50,072 bases of DNA from Clostridiaceae bacterium AF10-41 (GCA_027686065.1 JAQCTH010000021.1:1-50072), one strand, 5' to 3'. Counted from the first letter of the stretch, positions 20,340 through 29,678 are shown. Notes: generated from the sequence alone by a model not told the origin. A program made the numbers and translations.

Positions 20340-20618
20340 ATGATAAATTGGGAAGTAATTATGTGGACATGCATCACTGTTGCAGTATTAGCAGGAATAA
20401 TCGCTCTAATCCTAATATTTATATCAGCTAGAAACTTAAAGAAAAGAACCTCTGAACTTAAGGATGTTCATGTTGAATTGAAACCAGGAATGAAGGTAAT
20501 GTTTTGTGGTGGAATCTATGGCAAAGTAGTATCTGTTGAAAAAGAAAAAGTTGAAGTTGAAATTGCTAAAAATACAGTAATAACTATATCTAGATATTCA
20601 ATTCAAAATATTATATAA
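20340..20618 (+). CDS. YajC-like protein of the PTS locus
   Basis: A 92-residue protein with one N-terminal membrane helix (about 8-28) and a YajC-type beta domain: LKPGMKVMFCGGIYGKVVSV, then KVEVEIAKNTVITISRYSIQNI. YajC normally accompanies SecDF in protein export. Here it sits 1 nt after a PTS IIA gene and far from any sec gene, so it is likely a sugar-locus paralogue. The start chosen is the ATG at 20340; GAGG lies 12 nt upstream, a little far, and an in-frame ATG at 20307 inside the IIA gene is possible but gives a non-homologous extension. A bidirectional terminator follows. Confidence 0.82.
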   Translation: MINWEVIMWTCITVAVLAGIIALILIFISARNLKKRTSELKDVHVELKPGMKVMFCGGIYGKVVSVEKEKVEVEIAKNTVITISRYSIQNII

Positions 20619-20622
20619 ATAG

Positions 20623-20649
20623 AAAGAGCTGCCAAATGGTAGCTCTTTT
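20623..20649. terminator. Bidirectional terminator between yajC-like and araC genes
   Basis: AAAGAGCT (20623-20630) and AGCTCTTT (20641-20648), with a further CC/GG pair inside, lie between two convergent genes. T runs are short on both strands; the right arm ends in TTTT on the plus strand. Confidence 0.75.
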
Positions 20650-20650
20650 C

Positions 20651-21820
20651 CTATGATTTAAATAAAGTTTGTGCATATTCGCTAGGACTTATTTCATAAT
20701 GTTGTGTAAAAGCCCTTGAAAAATAATGTATTGAGTTAAATCCTAACATAAACGCTATTTCACTTATAGTATATTTATTTTCCTTTATTAATTGTTTACT
20801 CTTTGATAGCTTCAAGTCATTAATATACTTTTTAGGTGATATATTTAAATTATTCTTAAATAATACCTGTAGCGATGACCTTGAAATTGAAAACTTACTA
20901 CAAAGCTCTTCAATACTAATTGGACAAGCTATCTTTTCATTAATATATTCTACTATTCCTTCTAATATTTCATCTTGGAAGTGTTGCTGTGACTCCTTAG
21001 GTAACTTGCTAGCATCGACACCTAAATAATCGTATTGAAATAATCTAATTATAATTTCGTGAAAATTACTTAAAATAAGATTTTCAGAATATGGTATTGT
21101 ACTTGATATATTTTTTGCAAAAGTTCTTACGGCCTTGTACAATTCTTTTCTACAATGAAATACTTTATTACATATTAATCCATCATCATCACATTCCATA
21201 TCAAACATAATTGTTAAATATGAACAAGCTGAATCACTATTTACGGATTGGGTATGGAATTGGTTTTTACCATATATAATTAAATCTGATGAATTTAATG
21301 TATAATCAACACCATCAATGGATGTATTTAAAGTCCCATTATCTACAAATGTTAACTCGAATAAGTTATGTCTCTCCCCTTTAAAATTATACTTTGGACT
21401 TTTAATTGTATAATAATAAGCCATTATTTCAGGGATGTTTATAGTAGGTAATATTCTATTATAGACATATGGAGGATTTAAAAACTCAAGTTTAAGGTTA
21501 TATCTAGATGGTATTATTAAATTGAAAGTAATTTGATCCGTCATTGAAATAATATTAAAATACATATTAGGTTTAATCTCTAATTTTCTATGAACTGCAA
21601 ACAATTTAAAATCGCCACTACTTGATTCACTTATTAATATTGATGCCATGCCTTTAACAATTTCTATATATGTTGGTTCTGAGAATTTATACAAGCTAGA
21701 AATAACTTTATCACTAGTTACAATCTGCTTTAATATTAAATCATCTTTATTTATATCCTTAGCTTCATCATAAATTGAACCATACTTTCTAAATTGGGCA
21801 CTAGTTGTTTTATCATACAT
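20651..21820 (-). CDS. AraC-family transcriptional regulator
   Basis: A 389-residue regulator: unassigned N-terminal part, a cupin-like sensory domain (about 130-215, YNFKGERHNLFELTFVDNG) and a C-terminal AraC double helix-turn-helix (about 285-385, ISIEELCSKFSISRSSLQ and ISEIAFMLGFNSIHYFSRAF). The start chosen is the ATG at 21820 with GAGGTGAT upstream; an earlier in-frame ATG lies before this site. It is divergent from the PTS IIB-IIC-IID operon and convergent with IIA-yajC, so it probably activates the PTS genes in response to the sugar. The PTS leader has a TATAAT without a good -35, as expected for an activator-dependent promoter. Confidence 0.88.
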   Translation of the reverse strand: MYDKTTSAQFRKYGSIYDEAKDINKDDLILKQIVTSDKVISSLYKFSEPTYIEIVKGMASILISESSSGDFKLFAVHRKLEIKPNMYFNIISMTDQITFNLIIPSRYNLKLEFLNPPYVYNRILPTINIPEIMAYYYTIKSPKYNFKGERHNLFELTFVDNGTLNTSIDGVDYTLNSSDLIIYGKNQFHTQSVNSDSACSYLTIMFDMECDDDGLICNKVFHCRKELYKAVRTFAKNISSTIPYSENLILSNFHEIIIRLFQYDYLGVDASKLPKESQQHFQDEILEGIVEYINEKIACPISIEELCSKFSISRSSLQVLFKNNLNISPKKYINDLKLSKSKQLIKENKYTISEIAFMLGFNSIHYFSRAFTQHYEISPSEYAQTLFKS

Positions 21821-22082
21821 ATACATCACCTCACTATAAATTGATAAGATCATTTTTTAATAAGACTTTTACTACTGTTTATTGAATATCAAATTCATTT
21901 TATTAATCTATCCTTATAATATATTAATTTATTCATTATATATTATCATAATTATTTTTATTCAATAAAATCTAAAGTAAGGCTGCAATTACGGTAACAC
22001 TAATAGATATTAAATTAAAATTACCAATATATATACTATATAATATCACTTAATTTATATTTTTACAAAACTAATTCTAATT

Positions 22083-22096
22083 TGTAAACGTTGTTA
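22083..22096 (+). promoter_or_regulatory. cre-like site (CcpA) upstream of the PTS operon
   Basis: TGTAAACGTTGTTA fits the catabolite-responsive element consensus TGNAANCGNTNNCA except for one of the last two bases. It lies 67 nt upstream of the -10-like TATAAT and 111 nt before the IIB start. Catabolite control of this sugar uptake system would be expected. Confidence 0.5.
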
Positions 22097-22149
22097 AAAA
22101 CAATAAAACAAATACTAAAAAGTATAAAGATTGTTATTTGTTTTAATTA

Positions 22150-22155
22150 TATAAT
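22150..22155 (+). promoter_or_regulatory. Probable -10 of the PTS IIBCD operon
   Basis: TATAAT, 51 nt before the IIB ATG. No acceptable -35 lies 16-18 nt upstream, which suggests dependence on an activator such as the divergent AraC protein. Confidence 0.45.
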
Positions 22156-22206
22156 GTTCTTATATTAGTGGAAACAAAATGTTTTCATAAAAAGGGAGGT
22201 GATATT

Positions 22207-22683
22207 ATGCCAAATATTATATTAACAAGAATAGACAATAGATTAATACATGGTCAAGTTGCAACTCAATGGTGTGGATCAATAGGTGCAAACTTAATCC
22301 TAGTTGCAAATGATATTGTTGCTGGAGACAAATTAAGACAAGGTCTAATGGATATGGCTGCACCATCTTATGCTTCAACTCGTTATTGGACATTAGAAAA
22401 AACTATAAGTACAATTCATAAAGCTAGTGCTAAACAACTTATATTTATAGTTTGTGAAAATCCTTCTGATGTATTAAAACTTGTTGAAGGCGGAGTACCA
22501 ATAAAGAAGGTTAACATTGGAAACATGCATATGGCAGAAGGAAAAAGACAAGTGGCTGGTTCTGTTGCAGTAGATGACAAAGATGTAGCTGCATTCAAAA
22601 GGCTAAAAGAATTAGGAGTAGAACTTGAAATTAAAAGAGTTCCTACTGAGAATTCAGAAAGTATTGATAAGATTTTTAAATAA
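22207..22683 (+). CDS. PTS mannose-family EIIB component
   Basis: A 158-residue EIIB of the mannose/sorbose family. The phosphorylated His is H15 in TRIDNRLIHGQVATQW. It takes phosphate from EIIA and gives it to the sugar as it enters through IIC-IID. The start chosen is the ATG at 22207, preceded by AAAGGGAGGTGAT; a reading 39 nt longer would include the ribosome site. It is the first gene of IIB-IIC-IID. By context the sugar is probably N-acetylgalactosamine (AgaV-like), but family sequence alone does not fix this. Confidence 0.93.
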   Translation: MPNIILTRIDNRLIHGQVATQWCGSIGANLILVANDIVAGDKLRQGLMDMAAPSYASTRYWTLEKTISTIHKASAKQLIFIVCENPSDVLKLVEGGVPIKKVNIGNMHMAEGKRQVAGSVAVDDKDVAAFKRLKELGVELEIKRVPTENSESIDKIFK

Positions 22684-22705
22684 TTTAATACGGGGGGAAT
22701 ACTAA

Positions 22706-23518
22706 ATGGATTTTAATATTATACAAATTCTATTGGTTGCAGTATTTGCATTTATTGCAGGTATCGACCAATTCAGTTTCTTAGAATCATTGTATCAACC
22801 AATTGTATCCGGAGCTGTTATTGGTGCAATTCTTGGAGACTTACAAACTGGACTTATTGTAGGTGGTACTTATCAATTAATGACAATAGGTAACATGCCT
22901 GTTGGAGGAGCTCAACCTCCAAACGCTGTTATCGGTGGAATAATGGCTGTAGTATTTGCCATTTCTTCAAAATTAGAACCAACGGCAGCAGTTGGGCTAG
23001 CAGTTCCATTTGCGTTAATAGGACAATATTCTGTTACTTTATTATTTACAGTTATGTCACCATTAATGTCAAAGGCTGATAAATATGCAGATGAAGCAAA
23101 TCCAAAAGGAATCGTAGGACTTAACTACTTTGCAATGGCTGCTTTAGGAGCATTCTTTGCAATTGTAGTTGTTATAGGTTTAGTAGGTGGCGCTGCTGCT
23201 GGAGATGCACTAGCAAGCTTCTCTGATAAATACGCTTGGTTCATGAAAGGACTTGGAGCTGCTGGTGGAATGATGCGTTATGTTGGATTCGCAATCTTAT
23301 TACGTATCATGTTATCAAATGACTTATGGGGAATTTACTTTGCAGGGTTTGCAATTGCAACTATCATAGGTAAAATAGAAGGTTTAGCTGGATCAGCATT
23401 ATTAATAATTGCATTTATTGGAATTGCAGTATGCGTTTATGACTTCCAAACTAATGTAAAAATGAAATCTGCTGTTGGAAATATAGGAATAGGAGGAGAT
23501 GACGAAGATGGAATCTAA
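22706..23518 (+). CDS. PTS mannose-family EIIC component
   Basis: A 270-residue membrane permease of the mannose/sorbose IIC type: several hydrophobic helices, with the conserved GAILGDLQTGLIVGGTYQLM and GNMPVGGAQPPNAVIGG region (about 45-85). It forms the sugar channel with IID. GGGGGGA precedes the ATG, 22 nt after IIB. It resembles AgaC/AgaW-type GalNAc permeases in context. The 3' end overlaps the start of IID. Confidence 0.93.
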   Translation: MDFNIIQILLVAVFAFIAGIDQFSFLESLYQPIVSGAVIGAILGDLQTGLIVGGTYQLMTIGNMPVGGAQPPNAVIGGIMAVVFAISSKLEPTAAVGLAVPFALIGQYSVTLLFTVMSPLMSKADKYADEANPKGIVGLNYFAMAALGAFFAIVVVIGLVGGAAAGDALASFSDKYAWFMKGLGAAGGMMRYVGFAILLRIMLSNDLWGIYFAGFAIATIIGKIEGLAGSALLIIAFIGIAVCVYDFQTNVKMKSAVGNIGIGGDDEDGI

Positions 23519-24350
23519 TAATACATTATATAAAGATTTGACTCCTGCCAAACAACTTGATAAGAAAACTTTAAACAAAATGGTTTGGCGTTCATTATTT
23601 TTACAAGCTTCATTTAACTATGAAAGAATGCAAGCTGCTGGATGGTTATATGGAATATTACCTGGATTAGAGAAGATTCATACTGATAAAGAAGATCTTT
23701 CAAAATCTATGAAACACAACTTAGAGTTCTTTAACACTCACCCATTCCTTGTAACTTTTGTTATGGGTATAATTATGTCATTAGAGCAACAAAAAGCTGA
23801 TACTAATACTATTCGTGCTGTCCGTGTTGCTGCAATGGGACCTTTAGGTGGAATTGGAGATGCTATTTTCTGGTTCACATTAGTTCCAATTACTGCTGGT
23901 ATAACTGCTAATATGGCTATTAGTGGATCTTTAGCTGGGCCAATATTATTCTTGTTAATATTTAATGCTGTTCAATTTGGTATTAGATATTGGTTAATGC
24001 ATTGGTCATATAACTTAGGTTCAAAAGCAATTGATATCTTAACTAAAAATGCAAAAGAATTTACACGTTCAGCTTCTATGCTAGGTGTATTCATAGTTGG
24101 AGCACTTACTTCAAACTATGGTGCAACAAAATTAGCCATTGAAATACCAAATGGAGAAGCTCCAATTAATATACAAAATATATTAGATGGTGTTCTTCCT
24201 CAAATGATTCCACTAGCTTTAACATTAATGTTATTCTACTTAATTAAGAAAAGAAAATGGACTCCTGTTGCATGTATAGGTTTATTACTTGTACTTGGAA
24301 TAGTTGGTGCTTTACTTGGCCACTTATTTGGATTCACAATGTGGGCTTAA
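23508..24350 (+). CDS. PTS mannose-family EIID component
   Basis: A 280-residue IID subunit: KKTLNKMVWRSLFLQASFNYERMQAAGW at the N-terminus, then GPLGGIGDAIFWFTLVPI (about 125-142) and hydrophobic helices to the C-terminus. It partners IIC in the membrane. The start chosen is the ATG at 23508, 11 nt after AGGAGG and overlapping the IIC stop by 11 nt; an in-frame ATG at 23499 is only 2 nt from that site, too close. It is the last gene of the operon, and a strong terminator follows. Confidence 0.92.
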   Translation: MESNNTLYKDLTPAKQLDKKTLNKMVWRSLFLQASFNYERMQAAGWLYGILPGLEKIHTDKEDLSKSMKHNLEFFNTHPFLVTFVMGIIMSLEQQKADTNTIRAVRVAAMGPLGGIGDAIFWFTLVPITAGITANMAISGSLAGPILFLLIFNAVQFGIRYWLMHWSYNLGSKAIDILTKNAKEFTRSASMLGVFIVGALTSNYGATKLAIEIPNGEAPINIQNILDGVLPQMIPLALTLMLFYLIKKRKWTPVACIGLLLVLGIVGALLGHLFGFTMWA

Positions 24351-24360
24351 TATAAATAAA

Positions 24361-24396
24361 AAGAGGACTTGCTATTTACTAGCAGTCCTCTTTTTT
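24361..24396 (+). terminator. Terminator of the PTS IIBCD operon
   Basis: AAGAGGACTTGCTA (24361-24374) pairs with TAGCAGTCCTCTT (24380-24392, one bulged base), followed by a run of T. Confidence 0.92.
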
Positions 24397-24477
24397 AGTT
24401 CACAGTGCACTGTAAACTAGAAAAAACTGTGAACTGTGCACTGTGAATTCTTAACTGAAAAAACTGTGTGTTAACTA
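24397..24477. repeat. Palindromic intergenic repeat (GTTCACAGTGCAC family)
   Basis: TTCACAGTGCACTGT (24399-24413) is matched in inverse by ACTGTGCACTGTGAA (about 24435-24449), with further ACTGTG fragments to 24471. It sits between the convergent PTS operon and the sugar kinase. It shares its core with 4147-4298 and, more degenerate, with 25706-25733 and 6150-6176. Confidence 0.6.
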
Positions 24478-24489
24478 TATCTTATACTC

Positions 24490-25443
24490 TTATTTTAATA
24501 TTTCTTTTACATTATGCGGTACAGTATTACCAGCTAAAGTATATGCCAATAATACAGATCCATTCCAAGGATCAAGTTCAGGCTCTTGCAAGTAACACTT
24601 TAATCCAGATTCCTTTATCATTTCATTTAGCGGCTCTAAAACATGCTTACCTGCTTTAAAAACTCCACCAGTATATGAAACAACAAATTCTTCGTTGAAA
24701 TTCAGTTCCTTTGATATAGCATATATATGCTCAAATATAGCCCTTGCCGCATCTTCAAATATTTTTTTGCAAGCTAAACAGCCTGCTTCTGCTGCTAAAA
24801 AGCATATTGTTGAGAATTTAGCCAGTTCTGTTCTATTGAACTTTAATCTGTTAAATGCAATATCAACTATTTCATATTTATATGATATGTTATATTCCTT
24901 TTCTAATATATCAACTAAAACTGTTTTTTCACTTCTTCCATCTTTTTGCCTTGTATATTCATTAATAGTTCTTAAAGCAATCCAGTAAGCACTTCCATCA
25001 TCACCTATTCCTGGTCCAAAGCCACCACACCTTGCAAGCTTTCCTTCTGCATTTCTTCCATAAGCTATACTTCCTGTACCTGCCACTACATTTACTCCTG
25101 GCTTACAAGCAGTTCCTCCAGCCCATCCATTTACAGCATCATTATCAATTGAATATGGTACTTCCATAACTTCCTTTATTGCTTTATCAATTTTTACCAT
25201 ATCATCTAAGCTTTCACCATACCCTGGTACCCCAGCAAAAGCATAAGCAATATCTTTTGTAGATATGTTTACTTCTTCACATATCTTTGAAATATTTTCT
25301 TTAAGCTGGCTTTTTATTCCTTCTACACCAACTTGATGAATGTGTATAGTTGATCCTTCTCTTTCACATACCTTTTGTAAACCCTCATTTACTAATAGGT
25401 ATTTTGTTTTAGTGCCTCCACCATCAATTCCTAAATAATACAT
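24490..25443 (-). CDS. BadF/BadG-type sugar kinase (GlcNAc/MurNAc kinase-like)
   Basis: A 317-residue ASKHA-fold kinase: phosphate-1 motif YYLGIDGGGTKTKYLLVN, AFAGVPGYGES (about 68), the DNDAVNGWAGG region (about 100), GTGSIAYGRNAEGK (about 121) and GGFGPGIGDDGSAYW. The family includes eukaryote-like N-acetylglucosamine kinase and clostridial MurK, which phosphorylates MurNAc and GlcNAc and has about this length. In this island it would phosphorylate free amino sugar that enters without the PTS; GalNAc is possible but unproven. GGGGGA precedes the ATG. It is convergent with the PTS operon. Confidence 0.82.
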   Translation of the reverse strand: MYYLGIDGGGTKTKYLLVNEGLQKVCEREGSTIHIHQVGVEGIKSQLKENISKICEEVNISTKDIAYAFAGVPGYGESLDDMVKIDKAIKEVMEVPYSIDNDAVNGWAGGTACKPGVNVVAGTGSIAYGRNAEGKLARCGGFGPGIGDDGSAYWIALRTINEYTRQKDGRSEKTVLVDILEKEYNISYKYEIVDIAFNRLKFNRTELAKFSTICFLAAEAGCLACKKIFEDAARAIFEHIYAISKELNFNEEFVVSYTGGVFKAGKHVLEPLNEMIKESGLKCYLQEPELDPWNGSVLLAYTLAGNTVPHNVKEILK

Positions 25444-25705
25444 TGTTTTTCCCCCTACAATATTTATATTATTTGATTAAGCATATTAAATGTATTATTA
25501 CTCACTTTATTATCTATAATCTACATTTCTTACTTTATATTTTATATTAAAACTTATCAATTTAATTATATATTTATTATTATTAAATTCCAATAGTCAT
25601 AAAATGCAAATATAAAGGCTACGATAAATTGGTGAGTGACATTAAAATTTAGTTAATTGTAGCAAACTATAATTGAGCCTGTTCCCTGTTACCTATAAAA
25701 TCAAA

Positions 25706-25733
25706 ACAACTGTGAACTATGCGCTGTGAACTA
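25706..25733. repeat. Degenerate copy of the GTGAACTG intergenic repeat
   Basis: Two AACTGTGAACTATGCGCTGTGAACT-like half units just 3' of the DNA glycosylase gene, preceded by CCTGTTCCCTGTTACCT (25678-25694). Both fragment types recur near 6100-6178. The rest of the gap 25444-25740 shows no gene. Confidence 0.45.
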
Positions 25734-25740
25734 TATAAAT

Positions 25741-26682
25741 TTAAACTTCAATTTTATTTTCCCTAGCGTAATAGAACAAATATTGCTGAGCCATTCCTGA
25801 TAATGCTCCAAATTTATCTCTTGCAAATATTCTCATCTTATTTAAAGATACATCTGGTGCTACATAAAAATGAATCATAGCTCTTTTGACCCATACGTCT
25901 ACTGGGAATGATGAATGTTTTGCCATTGAAAATAGCATTATACAATCAGCTACTTTAGCTCCTACTCCCATAAATTTTTGTAGGGCTATATGACATTCAT
26001 CATCATTCAATGACTTAATATATTCTAAATCAAAATCTAATATTTCAGGTCTTTCTTCGTACTTGCTAGGACTTGCCTTCATATCTTCTTTTACTTCTAT
26101 AGCTTCATTTACTTTTTTAATTGTATCAACTATGTATTTACTTCTGAAAGATGCTCCTGTTTCTTGTATTTCTTCTAGTTTGGCTTCCTTAATTGCTTTT
26201 GGCATTGGAAATGTATAATATTCATTTCCTTTATACTCTACTTTATCTCCCCATTTTTCACATATCTTCTTAACAGTTTTCTTTATTGATGGAATACTAT
26301 TTCTAGCTGATATTATGAAACTTATAAGAATTTCAAATGGATCTTGATTTAAAATTCTGATTCCATATCCAAATTCAACACTTTTTCTAAGTATTTCATC
26401 TTTTGCAAGAACATCTTTTATTTCATCATAATTTCTTTCTAAGTCAAAATAATTCTTCCATATATTATTAAAGTCTTCTTCATTTGAATTTAATATAACA
26501 ACCTCATCATTATTTTGTATTACTTCTATAACTCTTCTATACGCAATAATAATATAATTATTATCACTTATTTTTTCCCATCTAAAGCATTGCCCGCACT
26601 CTAATATTTGTTTTATATTAAAGTTCTTTACGCCTTGTATTATTACCTTGTTATCTTCAAATATTGTATTTTTGAAATCCAT
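25741..26682 (-). CDS. ogg: 8-oxoguanine DNA glycosylase/AP lyase (OGG1-like)
   Basis: A 313-residue HhH-GPD glycosylase. The N-terminal OGG domain has the LECGQCFRW motif (28-35). The helix-hairpin-helix and catalytic Lys are in FMGVGAKVADC (K243), with the GPD Asp in FPVDVWVKR (D262), matching K249 and D268 of human OGG1. It removes 8-oxoguanine opposite C and nicks the abasic site. The ATG is preceded by GAGGTGAGG. It is probably a single-gene unit; the next minus-strand gene upstream ends in a terminator. Common in clostridia. Confidence 0.93.
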   Translation of the reverse strand: MDFKNTIFEDNKVIIQGVKNFNIKQILECGQCFRWEKISDNNYIIIAYRRVIEVIQNNDEVVILNSNEEDFNNIWKNYFDLERNYDEIKDVLAKDEILRKSVEFGYGIRILNQDPFEILISFIISARNSIPSIKKTVKKICEKWGDKVEYKGNEYYTFPMPKAIKEAKLEEIQETGASFRSKYIVDTIKKVNEAIEVKEDMKASPSKYEERPEILDFDLEYIKSLNDDECHIALQKFMGVGAKVADCIMLFSMAKHSSFPVDVWVKRAMIHFYVAPDVSLNKMRIFARDKFGALSGMAQQYLFYYARENKIEV

Positions 26683-27003
26683 TTCCTCACCTCATAAATG
26701 TAATTAATATATCCTTAATATATTATTTATCCCCGAGATATAAAAAACTATTCTAACTCACTTATCCTTTCCCCTAAAAGTACATCTGAATATAATAATT
26801 TTTATCTTCATAAATTATATCATATTACAAACAAAAATGGATAATTAATACTTAATAATAATCTATATAATTTAAGTAGAATATTCAATATTTATACTAA
26901 TTATATAAATATTGAATTGTATATAAATAAAGATAGAGAAATTAAACAAATTTCTCTATCTTTATAAGCCTCAACAATAAAATTATATTTTTATATTGGA
27001 ATC
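26683..27003. other. Gap between the DNA glycosylase and hbd
   Basis: A 321-nt AT-rich gap holding the hbd terminator (26927-26965) and, next to it, a second inverted repeat ATTCAATATTTATA (26883-26896) with its complement at 26904-26917. No gene is seen. A fragment GGATAATTAATA near 26840 also occurs near 40880. Confidence 0.55.
26927..26965 (-). terminator. Terminator of the butyryl-CoA operon
   Basis: Sixteen-bp perfect stem ATAAAGATAGAGAAAT (26927-26942) with its complement at 26950-26965, 7-nt loop. The minus-strand tail is TTTATATAC-like. A near-identical hairpin lies at 37815-37849. Confidence 0.8.
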
Positions 27004-27846
27004 TTAGTAATTATAGAATCCTCTTCCAGTTTTTCTTCCAAGATATCCAGCTCTAACATATTTTCTTAAAAGACTGCTTGCTCTGTATTTGCTATCTCCT
27101 GTTTCATTGTATAAAACATCCATAATAGCTAAACATACATCTAATCCTATAAGATCTCCTAATGCTAAAGGTCCCATTGGATGATTTGCACCATATTTCA
27201 TTGATGTATCTATATCTTCAACTGATGCTATTCCTTCTTGAAGGATAAAAGTAGCTTCATTTATCATAGGGATAAGTATTCTGTTAACAACAAATCCTGG
27301 AGCTTCAGCTACTTCTACTGGTTCCTTACCTATTGCTACTGATAATTCCTTAACAGCATCAAAAGTTTCTTGAGAAGTTGCTATTCCTCTAATTACTTCT
27401 ACTAGCTTCATTATAGGTGCTGGATTAAAGAAATGCATACCTATAACTTTATCAGCTCTCTTTGTTGCTGATGCAACTTCTGTTATTGATAAAGATGATG
27501 TATTAGAAGCTAATATAGTAGATTCTTTGCAAATCCCATCTAATTCAGCGAATATTTGCTTTTTGATTTGCATATTTTCAACTGCAGCTTCTATTACTAA
27601 ATCACAATCTTCAGCAAGAGCTAAATCTGTAGTTCCAGTTATTCTTGAAAGTATAGCTTCCTTATCTTCTTCGCTCATTTTTCCTTTAGCAACTAACTTA
27701 GTTAATCCTTTGTTGATTCCGTTTATTCCTCTTTCAACAAATTCATCTTTTATATCTCTAACTATTACTTCATATCCCTTTTGAGCAAAAGCTTGAACTA
27801 TTCCTGCTCCCATAGTACCTGCGCCTATTACAAAAATCTTTTCCAT
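27004..27846 (-). CDS. hbd: 3-Hydroxybutyryl-CoA dehydrogenase
   Basis: A 280-residue NAD(P)-dependent dehydrogenase: Rossmann GAGTMGAG near residue 8, [11 protein letters not shown] (about 117) and the catalytic His in HFFNPAP (about 138). It reduces acetoacetyl-CoA to 3-hydroxybutyryl-CoA in the butyrate pathway. The start chosen is the ATG at 27844-27846, 8 nt after GGGAGGG; a TTG two codons earlier is too close to that site. It is the last gene of crt-bcd-etfB-etfA-hbd. Thiolase is not in the window. Confidence 0.98.
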   Translation of the reverse strand: MEKIFVIGAGTMGAGIVQAFAQKGYEVIVRDIKDEFVERGINGINKGLTKLVAKGKMSEEDKEAILSRITGTTDLALAEDCDLVIEAAVENMQIKKQIFAELDGICKESTILASNTSSLSITEVASATKRADKVIGMHFFNPAPIMKLVEVIRGIATSQETFDAVKELSVAIGKEPVEVAEAPGFVVNRILIPMINEATFILQEGIASVEDIDTSMKYGANHPMGPLALGDLIGLDVCLAIMDVLYNETGDSKYRASSLLRKYVRAGYLGRKTGRGFYNY

Positions 27847-27872
27847 CTTCAAAACCCTCCCACTTTCTTTCT

Positions 27873-28877
27873 TTAATTTTCCTTAAGTGCTTTTACTTGA
27901 GCTGTCATTTCTGGTACAACTTTTAATAAGTCTCCAACTATTGCATAATCAGCTGCTTTCATTATTGGAGCTGTAGCATCTTTATTTATAGCTATTATTA
28001 AATCTGAATCTTGCATACCAGCAACGTGTTGTATTGCTCCTGAAATACCACAAGCTATATATATAGTAGGTCTTACTGTTTTACCTGTTTGACCAACTTG
28101 ATAATCTCTTTCTATCCATTCATTTTCTACAGCCGCTCTTGAACCTGCTACTGTTCCACCTAGTGCATCTGCTAATTCTTTTAAAATAACAAAGTTTTCT
28201 TTTGAACCTACTCCTCTACCACCTGATACGATGAAGTTAGCTTCACTTATGTCAACAATATCTTTTGCTTCTTTTACTATTTCAATTATTTTTGTTCTTA
28301 TATCTGAATCTTGTAATTCAACATCTACTTTTTCTATAGTAAAGTTTCTATCTTCATCAGCAAGCTTTGAGAAAACTCCTGGTCTTACTGTAGCCATTTG
28401 AGGTCTATGGTCAGGACAAGCTATTGTAGCCATTAAGTTACCACCAAATGCTGGTCTTGTAGCTAATAAGTCAGCCTTTTCAACATCAACATCTAGAACT
28501 GTACAATCAGCTGTTAATCCTGTTGATAATCTTGCAGCTACTCTTGGTCCTAAATCTCTTCCTATGAAAGTTGCACCTATAAATAAAATTCCTGGTTTTC
28601 TTTCATTTGCTAAGTCACAAATAACCTTTGTATAACCATCAGTTGTATAGTGTTTTAACAATTCATTTTCTGCAACTATAACTTCATCTGCTCCGTGTCT
28701 TCCTAATGTATCTGCTAAATGATTAATATTATCTCCTAATATTAATGCTGTTAATTTTACTCCTAATTTGTCAGCAATTTTTCTTCCTTCACCAAGTAAT
28801 TCTAAAGAAACTTTTTGAAGTTCCCCTTCTCTTTGCTCAGCAAATACCCAAACGCCTCTGTAATCTGCCATACTCAT
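27873..28877 (-). CDS. etfA: Electron transfer flavoprotein alpha subunit
   Basis: A 334-residue EtfA with the FAD-binding C-terminal domain ([13 protein letters not shown] about 215, [24 protein letters not shown] about 244 and [16 protein letters not shown] about 273). With EtfB and Bcd it forms the cytoplasmic bifurcating complex that couples crotonyl-CoA reduction by NADH to ferredoxin reduction. GGGAGG precedes the ATG. It lies 21 nt after etfB. Confidence 0.98.
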   Translation of the reverse strand: MSMADYRGVWVFAEQREGELQKVSLELLGEGRKIADKLGVKLTALILGDNINHLADTLGRHGADEVIVAENELLKHYTTDGYTKVICDLANERKPGILFIGATFIGRDLGPRVAARLSTGLTADCTVLDVDVEKADLLATRPAFGGNLMATIACPDHRPQMATVRPGVFSKLADEDRNFTIEKVDVELQDSDIRTKIIEIVKEAKDIVDISEANFIVSGGRGVGSKENFVILKELADALGGTVAGSRAAVENEWIERDYQVGQTGKTVRPTIYIACGISGAIQHVAGMQDSDLIIAINKDATAPIMKAADYAIVGDLLKVVPEMTAQVKALKEN

Positions 28878-28898
28878 CTTTTTTACCTCCCATATATC

Positions 28899-29678
28899 TT
28901 AGATATAGTGCTTTTCCTTTAATTTTCCTAATACATATTTTACAGCCTCTTGTGGGATTTCATTTATTATTTCTCCAGCACCTTTAGCTTCTTTAGTCAT
29001 TGATTTCTTAACTTTTGTTGGTGAACCTTTAAGCCCTAACTCTTCTTTATTCACTTCTAAGTCATCTGCTGACCAAATTTGTATTTCTTTTTTAGCTGTT
29101 TCAAATATATATTTAACATTCATATATCTTGGCTTATTTAATTCTTTTATAGCTGTTAAAAGAACTGGTGTGTTAACTTTTATTAACTCATATCCATCTT
29201 CTAAAGCTCTATTTACTAATAATCCATCTTCTTCTACCTTAACATCTTGAACATATGTTACTTGAGGTATATCTAAATGTTCTGCAATTTCTGGTCCAAC
29301 TTGAGCAGTATCCCCATCTATAGCTTGTCTTCCCGCAAAAACTATGTCATACTCTAATTTTTTTATTGCTCCAGCTAAAGTTTTTGAAGTTGCTAATGTA
29401 TCAGCTCCTGCAAAAGCTCTATCTGTTATAAGTATAGCTTCATCAGCTCCCATACATAATGCTTCTCTTAATGCATTTTGTGCTTGAGGAGGCCCCATAC
29501 TTACTACTGTAACCCTTCCTCCTACATTATCCTTTAAAGTTAAAGCTGCTTCTAAAGCATGCTTATCTTCTGGATTTATTATTGATGGTACACCATCTCT
29601 TATAAGAGTTCCTGTTTTTGGATCAATTTTAACAGCTGTTGTATCTGGAACTTGTTTTAAACAAACTACTATATTCAT
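28899..29678 (-). CDS. etfB: Electron transfer flavoprotein beta subunit
   Basis: A 259-residue EtfB (MNIVVCLKQVPDTTAVKID, the ETF signature VNRALEDGYELIKVNTPVLLT near 155-175, and FAGRQAIDGDTAQVGP near 115). It holds the bifurcating FAD in Bcd-Etf complexes. GGGGAGG precedes the ATG. It lies 17 nt after bcd, within the operon. Confidence 0.98.
   Translation of the reverse strand: MNIVVCLKQVPDTTAVKIDPKTGTLIRDGVPSIINPEDKHALEAALTLKDNVGGRVTVVSMGPPQAQNALREALCMGADEAILITDRAFAGADTLATSKTLAGAIKKLEYDIVFAGRQAIDGDTAQVGPEIAEHLDIPQVTYVQDVKVEEDGLLVNRALEDGYELIKVNTPVLLTAIKELNKPRYMNVKYIFETAKKEIQIWSADDLEVNKEELGLKGSPTKVKKSMTKEAKGAGEIINEIPQEAVKYVLGKLKEKHYI

Larger units (their letters stand above)
21821..22206. 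other. Divergent control region between araC and PTS IIBCD
   Basis: A 386-nt very AT-rich gap. It holds a cre-like site (22083-22096), a short palindrome TTGTT-AAA-AACAA (22091-22103), a TATAAT (22150-22155) without a good -35, and a near-palindrome GGAAAC-aaaat-GTTTTC (22170-22186) just before the IIB ribosome site. No gene is seen. Confidence 0.5.

Noticed and set aside
22091..22103. A Rex site in the PTS leader (TTGTT-AAA-AACAA)
   Set aside because: The spacing between half sites is too short for the TTGTTAA-N4-TTAACAA consensus; it is better explained by the overlapping cre-like sequence.
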